DNA of 27,122 bases from JBFGCM01 sp041581135 (GTDB taxonomy: Bacteria > Actinomycetota > Acidimicrobiia > Spongiisociales > UBA5794): contig JBFGCM010000052.1 in assembly GCA_041581135.1 (NCBI GenBank), forward strand, positions 1 through 27,122. Direction: 5' to 3'. Below are positions 21,724 to 27,122 of this stretch, piece by piece. The first letter of the stretch is position 1. Every line of letters starts with the position of its first letter. A program made the position numbers and the translations under genes. Under the pieces are notes generated by a model that worked only from the letters and a program-made list of their open reading frames with translations, was not told where the DNA came from and searched no databases.

Positions 21724-22854
21724 TCACTCCGGGCCGAGGCCCAGACCGACTCCGAGGCTCCTCGCCGAGGCGATCCAGGGATGGTCGAGGGGCACCAGCG
21801 CCCGCTTGCCTGCGACCTCTTCGAGCGGCACGGGTACGACTTCGTTGTCGCGGATGGCCACCATGACGCCGTTCACCCCGTCTGCGATCAGATCGGCCGT
21901 GGCAGTGCCCAGACGTGTCGCCAGCAGACGGTCGGCCGGGGACGGGGTGCCCCCGCGCTGCACATGCCCGAGGATCGTCACTCTCGCCTCCAGCCCGGTG
22001 AGATCCTCCAGGACCTTGCTGAGCCGGGCCGTGGAGTCCTTCCTTCCCGCCTCCAGCTCGTTGAGCTTGGACTTCAACGCTGCTCGCTCCTCCTCCGATT
22101 TGGACGCAGCGCGGCGTTCCTGGAGATCGACCACTGCGTCGTGCTCCGCATTGCTGAGCGCCCCCTCGGCAACGGCGACGATGCTGAACGTGCCTCCCGA
22201 TGACCGGCGTGCCTTGATCGTCTCCGCGATCAGCTCGGCGTCGTACGGGATCTCGGGAATGAGAATCACATCCGCGCCCCCGGCAAGGCCGGCCCCGAGG
22301 GTCAGCCAACCGGCGTTGTGGCCCATGATCTCCACGACGATGATCCGGTGATGGGAGTGCGCCGTGGAATGGAGACGGTCGATGGCTTCCGTTGCGATGT
22401 TCAGGGCGGTGTCGAACCCGAACGTGACATCGGTGCCGTACACGTCACGATCGATCGTCTTGGGGAGGGTGACGACGGGGATCCCCGCCCGCTTCAGCCG
22501 GAGCGCGTTCTTCTGGGTGCCTCCGCCGCCGAGGCACACGAGGGTGTCGAGGTGGTGCTCCTCGATGTTGGCCTTGATGACGTGGGTCATGTCCATCGTC
22601 TGGCCACCGACATCCATCTTGTGTGGCTTCTCGCGAGAGGTGCCGAGGAATGTGCCACCAAGGGTCAGGATCCCAGAGAGCGATGCACCGTCGAGCCGCA
22701 CGTGCCGGTTCTGCATGAGGCCTTTGAACCCGTCCCGGAAGCCGATGACGCTCATCTCGTGCTTGCGAATCGCGGCCTTGCCGATGCCTCGTATCGCCGC
22801 GTTGAGGCCCGGGGTGTCGCCACCCGACGTCAAGATCCCGATGTGTTTGCTCAT
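21724..22854 (-). CDS. 6-phosphofructokinase, non-classical GGGGT variant
   Basis: This 376-residue kinase phosphorylates fructose 6-phosphate in glycolysis. It has GILTSGGDTPGLNAAIR (6-22), the phosphate-donor loop CLGGGGTQKN (107-116), PKTIDRDVYGTD (131-142, catalytic Asp135), VEIMGHNAGWL (174-184) and GHVQRGGTPSPADR. In E. coli PfkA the donor loop is GGDGS and the catalytic motif TIDND; here Asp is Gly111 and Asn is Arg136. Lys132 before TID is the residue seen in PPi-using or mixed enzymes, while Gly112 is the ATP-type residue. The donor is therefore not certain. A charged, helix-prone insertion lies near 243-285. ATG 22854 has a weak, distant AGGA. It is divergent from the DUF1295 gene. 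Confidence 0.9.
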   Translation of the reverse strand: MSKHIGILTSGGDTPGLNAAIRGIGKAAIRKHEMSVIGFRDGFKGLMQNRHVRLDGASLSGILTLGGTFLGTSREKPHKMDVGGQTMDMTHVIKANIEEHHLDTLVCLGGGGTQKNALRLKRAGIPVVTLPKTIDRDVYGTDVTFGFDTALNIATEAIDRLHSTAHSHHRIIVVEIMGHNAGWLTLGAGLAGGADVILIPEIPYDAELIAETIKARRSSGGTFSIVAVAEGALSNAEHDAVVDLQERRAASKSEEERAALKSKLNELEAGRKDSTARLSKVLEDLTGLEARVTILGHVQRGGTPSPADRLLATRLGTATADLIADGVNGVMVAIRDNEVVPVPLEEVAGKRALVPLDHPWIASARSLGVGLGLGPE

Positions 22855-22879
22855 GCGTGCCCGTTCCTCGACTGCCCCG

Positions 22880-22909
22880 ATCGTAACGACCGTCCGGGCT
22901 CGACGAGCC
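22880..22909 (-). promoter_or_regulatory. pfk -10 box and upstream dyad
   Basis: On the minus strand TACGAT (22885-22880) is a good -10 box 25 bases before the pfk ATG. The -35 position is covered by a perfect dyad, GGCTCG-A-CGAGCC (22897-22909 on the plus strand), rather than by a consensus -35. A bound protein there could activate or repress pfk. Confidence 0.45.
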
Positions 22910-22948
22910 TCATCGGTGGTGTCCGCGCCAAGTGTCAGGGCGTTGGCG

Positions 22949-22978
22949 TTGCATGCGCGAGCGCCACACCCGTAGGGT
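22949..22978 (+). promoter_or_regulatory. Promoter TTGCAT-N18-TAGGGT, leaderless
   Basis: TTGCAT (22949-22954) and TAGGGT (22973-22978) are 18 bases apart, and the ATG at 22986 begins 7 bases after the -10 box. No ribosome site fits between, so the mRNA most likely begins at the ATG. Confidence 0.6.
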
Positions 22979-22985
22979 CTGCCGC

Positions 22986-23861
22986 ATGACGGACGGGGTC
23001 AAGCGATCGCTGATCGGCATCATCGCCAGCATCGTGATCGGCGCGCTGGTCATCGCCGCCGGGAGCGACGGCAGCGTGAAGGTGGGCTCGGTCGCGGTCT
23101 TCGCCGTGTGCGGGGCACTCGCCTACCTGATCAACTGGGCGGTCTTCGTACCGTCGAACCTGGCCAAGACCGAGCACTACTTCGACTTAACCGGGAGCGC
23201 CACCTACGTGACCGTCGTGGTGGTGGCGCTCGTGCTCAGCGACGACCTGGACGCCCGAGCCTGGATCGTGGGCGCCATGGTGATCGGGTGGGCGCTGCGG
23301 CTCGGGTCCTTCCTCTTCATGCGAATTCGCCGCGCCGGGAAAGACGCCCGCTTCGACCAGATCAAGACCGACACGTTGCGATTCTTCATGACGTGGACCC
23401 TCCAAGGTCTATGGGTGCTGCTGACGATGGCCGCCGCCCTGGCGATCATCACGGGCATCGAGCGCCAACCGCTGGGGTGGATCGGCATCGTCGGCATCAT
23501 CGTATGGGTGGATGGATTCGCCATCGAGGTGATCGCCGACCGGCAGAAGTCGGCGTTCAAGCAGGATCCGGCCAACGAGGGGCGCTTCATCACGACGGGT
23601 CTCTGGGCGTGGTCCCGCCACCCGAACTACTTCGGGGAGATCGTGCTGTGGACCGGCATCGCCATCATGGCGTTGCCGGTGCTCTCCGGCTGGCGATGGG
23701 TCGCCCTGATCTCACCGGTATTCGTCACGTTGCTACTCACGCGGGTGAGTGGCATCCCGATGCTCGAAGCCCGCGCCCAGAAGCGGTGGGGCGACGAAGA
23801 GGCGTTCCAGGAGTACACCCAGAACACCCCGGTGTTGGTGCCCCGGCCACCACGGTCATGA
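22986..23861 (+). CDS. DUF1295 membrane protein (steroid 5-alpha reductase-like fold)
   Basis: This 291-residue protein has about seven hydrophobic helices. It has the family's marks: a YFDLTGSATY segment (65-74) and the C-terminal SRHPNYFGEIVLW motif (210-222), followed by the end motif with MLEARAQKRWGDEEAFQEY. The R-H-P-N-Y-F pattern is shared with isoprenylcysteine methyltransferases and 5-alpha reductases, where it forms the cofactor site, so a membrane methyltransferase or reductase is likely. The substrate is unknown. ATG 22986 is supported by its leaderless promoter; a longer frame upstream would cover the promoter. It converges with the Na/Pi cotransporter with 20 bases between stops. 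Confidence 0.88.
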   Translation: MTDGVKRSLIGIIASIVIGALVIAAGSDGSVKVGSVAVFAVCGALAYLINWAVFVPSNLAKTEHYFDLTGSATYVTVVVVALVLSDDLDARAWIVGAMVIGWALRLGSFLFMRIRRAGKDARFDQIKTDTLRFFMTWTLQGLWVLLTMAAALAIITGIERQPLGWIGIVGIIVWVDGFAIEVIADRQKSAFKQDPANEGRFITTGLWAWSRHPNYFGEIVLWTGIAIMALPVLSGWRWVALISPVFVTLLLTRVSGIPMLEARAQKRWGDEEAFQEYTQNTPVLVPRPPRS

Positions 23862-23881
23862 ACAATGTCGGCCCGCCGGCC

Positions 23882-25573
23882 TCACTCTTCGGAGATGCCG
23901 ACCTTCTCCGCGTCCGGAACGGACAGCCGAGCGATGCGACGGGCGAAGTAGTACACGCGTTTCAAGACAGCGATGACGTCGACCTCGAGACGGTAGGTGG
24001 CGATGCGGTCGGGGGCGTCCGCCATGAGCCGCTCGGTCTGGTGCAGGGAAGCTGCCCGCTCGAGGCTGCTGATGTGCTTCTTCATCTTGGAGGCCCGGCG
24101 ACCGGCGTCGACGTTCTTCTGGGTGAGCGCCAACATTGCCAGGTCGAGCGCTTCTGACACCGCGGCGTGGAGACCTGTGAGCACTTCACGGGTCGCCGGC
24201 GAGACGGTGAGGCCCTGCTCGATCCTCTGGAGGCCCAGGTTCACCAGGTTGGTCTCGATCAAGTCGCCGATGGCTTCGAGATCGTTCGTCGCCTCGATCA
24301 GCCCGATCAGCTCCTCGGTGCTCGACTCGGACAGTCGCGTCTGGCTGATCTCGCCCAGGTAGCCGATGATGTGACCGTGGAGCGCATCGACCTCGTCGTC
24401 GCGGCTCTCTATCTCTTGCAGTGCCCACCTGGTGCCGTACAGCACGGCGGGCAAGATGTCGGCGAGCATCGCCCGCACCCGGTCGGCCATCCGGAGGAGC
24501 TCCAGCCGCGCTCGATCCAACGCCAACGTCGGCGTGCGCAACAGCGTCTTGTCGAGATACCGGGCGCGGATGGCAGCCTCGACGCCCTCTGGCCGATCCG
24601 GAACCAAGCGTTGCACCAACCGAGCCAGCTGCGGGATGAAGCCGACGGCCAAAGCGGCGTTGGCGACATTGAAGACGGTGTGGGCGTTGGCGATCTCACG
24701 CGCGGTCCCGCCTCCCAGGCTGGACACTGCCCACGCCAGGACCCCGACGAGCGGTATCCATACGACCACCCCGCCGACGTTGAACAGCGTGTGGGCAGTT
24801 GCTGCCCGCATCGCCTCGCGCGGTTTGCCCAAGGCAGCCAGGATCGCCGTGATCGAGGTCCCGACGTTGGCTCCCAGGATCAGCGCGATCCCCGTGTCGA
24901 GCGTGATGAGGCCCTGTTGGGCGAGCACGATGACGATACCGGTGGTCGCAGACGACGATTGGACGAGGGCCGTGAACAATGCGCCGACCGCCACACCGAG
25001 TAGTGGGTTCTCGAGGCTCACCATGGCGTCCAAGAACCGCTCGCTCGAGCGGAGGGGCGACATGGCATCTCCCATCATCGTCATCCCGAGAAACACCAGC
25101 CCCAGACCGAGCAACGCAGAGCCCATGGCCCGCTTGGCGCCGTCCTTGGAGAGGAACGTCACACCGAAACCGATGGCGACGGCCAGCAAGGCATACGAGG
25201 TCACCTTGAAGGCGACGATCTGCGCGGTGATCGTCGTGCCGATGTTGGCGCCGAGGATGACACCCAAGGACTGCTCGAACGACATCAAGCCGGACGTGAT
25301 GAACCCCACCACCAGGACGGTGGTGACGGACGAGGACTGAATGACGGCGGTGATCCCGGCGCCCGTCGCCATGCCGACGAAGCGGTTCTTGGTGAGCCGC
25401 AACAGGATGCCACGGAGCCGGTCACCGGCGACGACCTTCAGCGCCTCGGTCATCTGCTCCATACCGAGGAGGAAGATCGCCAGGCCACCGAGCAGTCCGA
25501 CCACGAGGACGAACATATCGATCTCGGGGGTCGCCAACTCGAGGATCTCGGCGGCGCCGACCAGCCAGGTCAC
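23882..25573 (-). CDS. Na+/phosphate cotransporter family protein with PhoU-like tail
   Basis: This 563-residue protein carries the two inverted Na/Pi-cotransporter repeats, each with a QSSS motif: VIQSSSVTT (about 77-85) and LVQSSSATT (about 203-211), each followed by GANIGTT or GANVGTS. Eight or more hydrophobic helices span about 21-330. The C-terminal 200 residues are helical and PhoU-like (from about 365), with EATNDLEAIGDLIETN and HISSLERAASLHQTERL. It should move phosphate with sodium across the inner membrane, the tail adjusting activity. GTG 25573 has GGGAG 9 bases upstream, but that site lies in the arm of a hairpin (25581-25605). An internal ATG at codon 20 has no ribosome site. 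Confidence 0.9.
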   Translation of the reverse strand: MTWLVGAAEILELATPEIDMFVLVVGLLGGLAIFLLGMEQMTEALKVVAGDRLRGILLRLTKNRFVGMATGAGITAVIQSSSVTTVLVVGFITSGLMSFEQSLGVILGANIGTTITAQIVAFKVTSYALLAVAIGFGVTFLSKDGAKRAMGSALLGLGLVFLGMTMMGDAMSPLRSSERFLDAMVSLENPLLGVAVGALFTALVQSSSATTGIVIVLAQQGLITLDTGIALILGANVGTSITAILAALGKPREAMRAATAHTLFNVGGVVVWIPLVGVLAWAVSSLGGGTAREIANAHTVFNVANAALAVGFIPQLARLVQRLVPDRPEGVEAAIRARYLDKTLLRTPTLALDRARLELLRMADRVRAMLADILPAVLYGTRWALQEIESRDDEVDALHGHIIGYLGEISQTRLSESSTEELIGLIEATNDLEAIGDLIETNLVNLGLQRIEQGLTVSPATREVLTGLHAAVSEALDLAMLALTQKNVDAGRRASKMKKHISSLERAASLHQTERLMADAPDRIATYRLEVDVIAVLKRVYYFARRIARLSVPDAEKVGISEE

Positions 25574-25580
25574 GTGTCAG

Positions 25581-25605
25581 GGCTCCCGTTCACGAGGCGG
25601 GAGCC
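25581..25605 (-). promoter_or_regulatory. 8-bp hairpin enclosing the ribosome site of the Na/Pi gene
   Basis: On the minus strand GGCTCCCG (25605-25598) pairs perfectly with CGGGAGCC (25588-25581) around CCTCGTGAA. The GGGAG ribosome site of the downstream gene is in the second arm, 9 bases before the start, so folding would hide it. It could also act as a terminator for anything upstream. Confidence 0.5.
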
Positions 25606-25806
25606 TAGGCGAGCCGAGCGGTGAGGCGGCGCGATCCGGCGAGGCCAACGAGAAGGCCGGCAGCTCCCCGGCTCGGAGGTTCGTGAGCCGAGCGGACGAT
25701 TTTGCCGGTGTGGATCGGGCGTCGCCGTTGTCTGCCAAGCCGATGGGGCCGCCGAATCTGGTAGCGATCATGCAGTGCCGATGATTCGCAGCCGGGGAAA
25801 GTGCGA

Positions 25807-25857
25807 GTTGAGCGTCGGTCACCGTCCGCGTGGCGACGTCACCACGGGACGCTCAAC
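25807..25857. other. Stem-loop with 10-bp perfect arms
   Basis: GTTGAGCGTC (25807-25816) and GACGCTCAAC (25848-25857) pair without mismatch. Inside, CGTC (25823-25826) can pair with GACG (25835-25838). The 51-base unit is in the non-coding tract; it could be an RNA element, an operator or a small repeat. Confidence 0.45.
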
Positions 25858-26184
25858 GACTGAACGGCAACGACTGCGCCTCCAACTGAACGCCACCTCG
25901 GCACACGGAGGGCAGGTCATGGAGGACTGGTCGCGGGTCCCGCGAGAGCCTTCTCGCCCGACACGGAAACCAGCGACGACCTCCCGGACAGTCCAGACTG
26001 TTCGTCCAACCGCTCGGCTGGACGATCCTGGGAGATGCAACCCAACCACCGTTTGCACGCGCCTCTTCGCGACACGTAGAGTCAATTGGGTACGGGGCAA
26101 TCCGATCGCCTGGGTGGCACCAGCGGACGGGTCGTCCAAGACGCTGGCGGTGGTGGCCTGGAGACCGGCCGTTCCTCGAGAAGG

Positions 26185-26230
26185 CGAATGGGCAACTCGA
26201 GCCGGCGGGAGTCGGCTGAGACCCCATTCG
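26185..26230. other. 16-bp composite stem-loop, candidate structured RNA
   Basis: CGAATGGG (26185-26192) pairs with CCCATTCG (26223-26230). After a small internal loop, CTC plus AGCCG (26196-26204, one bulged G) pairs with CGGCT plus GAG (26213-26220), leaving an 8-base loop. That is 16 base pairs in 46 bases, far beyond a casual dyad. The strand it is transcribed from is not known. Confidence 0.45.
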
Positions 26231-26405
26231 TTCCGGCAGGTGGCCGGAGGTCGAATGAGGATGTGGGGAATGACTCCGGAGAGTGCTCCCGGGCAGTGCC
26301 TGATGGAGCTCTTGTCCTTTCAACCGTTCGCCCCACGGCGCCCGTTCGCCAACACCAGATCGCGGGCGCGCCGCCTCAGGTCACGTCGGTGCGCCAGCGT
26401 GGTTC

Positions 26406-26419
26406 GCGAATCGATTCGC
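26406..26419. promoter_or_regulatory. 14-bp perfect palindrome upstream of secreted-protein gene
   Basis: GCGAATCGATTCGC reads the same on both strands and ends 72 bases before the ATG at 26492. The position fits an operator for that gene. No regulator is known. Confidence 0.4.
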
Positions 26420-26491
26420 CGATGACTGCAAAGGGGTGAGAGGAAACGACTCTGATTTGTCACAGTCTGTATCTGATCAAGGAGGAATGGG

Positions 26492-27122
26492 ATGGCAAGG
26501 AATGTACCTAGGGCGTCCGTCACCGGGGGTGGCCGGCGCCAGCTCTGGGTTCTGTTGACTGCGATGGCGCTGGTGGCCGGCCTGATGGCGGCTGCTGCTC
26601 CTGGCGCACTGGCAGTCCACGACACCGGAGCGTTCCAGCTCGATGGCAATGCGGAGACATCGGTCCAATCACCGGTTCCTGCGAACGATGACTGGGACAG
26701 GGTCTGTAACGAGGCCACCGGTGGAGCCGTGTGTGCGAGCGCGGGGCCGACGACCGGTGCCATAGCGGTGGCGTGGTCCGAGGACAACCTCTTGGCAGGC
26801 GGGCCCTCGCTCGACGCCACGATCTTCACCGGTGGCGGCTCCAAGGACCCGATCGACATCGACCAGTGGGCATGGAAGGACGGCGCCGGCGGCCTGCCCG
26901 ACAAGGCCAACCTGTTACACAGCTTCGCGGTGCGTTACTCGCTACCCGATAGCGCAACGTGTCCGAGTGGAACTGCGCCCACCTGTGAGGTGCTGTTCTT
27001 CGGCTCCGACCGATACGACAACAGCGGCGACGCAGTGCAGGGCTTCTGGTTCTTCCAGGACGAGATCACCCTCGGAACGAACAAGATCGGCGGCGGTTTC
27101 GGGTTCAACGGCTTGCATCAGG
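26492..27122 (+). CDS. Secreted surface protein, N-terminal part (runs off window)
   Basis: 210 codons are visible. The ATG at 26492 has an ideal AAGGAGG (26479-26485) 6 bases upstream. A long basic N-region with two arginines (GGGRRQLWVLL) leads to a hydrophobic core and an AAAAPGALA cleavage site near residue 41. The mature part has aromatic, Gly-Asp-rich beta-type sequence: ATIFTGGGSKDPIDIDQW, AWKDGAGGLPDKANLLHSF and VLFFGSDRYDNSGDAVQGFW. I have the impression that this pattern recurs at the N-terminus of large actinobacterial surface proteins that continue with repeated beta domains, but the rest is outside the window. Its two cysteine pairs could be disulfides. No enzymatic motif is visible. 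Confidence 0.85.
   Translation, partial: MARNVPRASVTGGGRRQLWVLLTAMALVAGLMAAAAPGALAVHDTGAFQLDGNAETSVQSPVPANDDWDRVCNEATGGAVCASAGPTTGAIAVAWSEDNLLAGGPSLDATIFTGGGSKDPIDIDQWAWKDGAGGLPDKANLLHSFAVRYSLPDSATCPSGTAPTCEVLFFGSDRYDNSGDAVQGFWFFQDEITLGTNKIGGGFGFNGLHQ

Larger units (their letters stand above)
25606..26491. other. Long non-coding tract rich in stem-loops
   Basis: About 0.9 kb between the Na/Pi gene and a secreted-protein gene. Frames open here on both strands, but none has a recognisable domain, convincing ribosome site or protein-like composition. Direct repeats of GAGCCGAGCGG occur at 25611-25621 and 25685-25695. Stem-loops include 25807-25857, 25931-25945 (TCGCGGG-T-CCCGCGA), 25988-26001 (ACAGTC-CA-GACTGT), 26004-26023 (one mismatch) and 26185-26230. 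The end nearest the gene is less GC-rich (31 of 60 bases at 26401-26460). It may hold a structured RNA, a long leader, or a decayed element; no tRNA, rRNA, tmRNA, RNase P or SRP RNA pattern was found. Confidence 0.5.

Noticed and set aside
25577..25822. Minus-strand frame of 81 codons just upstream of the Na/Pi gene
   Set aside because: Composition is Ala/Pro/Arg-rich without motif, and its end is formed by the hairpin at 25581-25605.
26401..26419. GGTTCGCGAATC resembling a tRNA T-arm
   Set aside because: The loop and stem lengths are wrong and no acceptor or anticodon arm can be drawn around it; the palindrome explains the pattern.
25775..26425. Plus-strand frame of 216 codons in the non-coding tract
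   Set aside because: Arg/Ser/Pro-rich, no domain recognised, no ribosome site, and crossed by several stem-loops. Kept as non-coding, though a homology search could change this.
1..27122. CRISPR array, insertion sequence, prophage or integrase
   Set aside because: No regularly spaced repeats, transposase, integrase or phage structural motifs were seen on either strand.

Overview
The window is high-GC DNA from an actinobacterium. GTG starts are frequent, several genes have a TANNNT -10 box 5-7 bases before the start codon (leaderless transcription), and secreted proteins carry alanine-rich signal peptides. The gene mix suggests Acidimicrobiia or a relative, but no rRNA or tRNA is present to prove it. 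I recognise 24 protein genes, one gene broken by a large internal deletion, and a long non-coding tract at 25574-26491. The first gene and the last gene run off the window.

Left part (1-4174): a surface-glycan locus split by a divergent promoter. A GT2 glycosyltransferase and a small sulfotransferase run leftward. A PglK-like ABC flippase and a second sulfotransferase run rightward with overlapping stop and start. Together they could build, export and sulfate a cell-surface glycan or glycolipid. Next (4274-6423) come an OsmC-type peroxide/thiol protein divergent from a cupin-LuxR regulator, a YCII-domain protein and a small membrane protein.

Middle (6427-14307): metabolic genes, namely two zinc-independent MDR quinone-oxidoreductase-like enzymes, a GcvT/DmdA-like folate-dependent protein, an amidase-signature hydrolase, a secreted sorbosone/glucose-dehydrogenase-like propeller with DUF11 and Ig-like tails, a YccF membrane protein and a DGPF/YCII protein. 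At 14492-18565 two different secreted alpha/beta hydrolases flank the remains of an M29 aminopeptidase.

Right part (18693-27122): a CstB-like persulfide-handling protein (metallo-beta-lactamase fold plus two rhodanese domains) is translationally coupled to an MFS transporter with a histidine-rich loop. It is followed by an orphan PIN-domain gene, an unusual phosphofructokinase, a DUF1295 membrane protein and a Na/Pi cotransporter. The 0.9-kb tract at 25574-26491 has no convincing gene but contains several strong stem-loops, and then a secreted surface protein begins. The best leads for something new are the sulfur module with its dyad-rich leader and missing iron ligand, the sulfated-glycan locus, and the structured non-coding tract.
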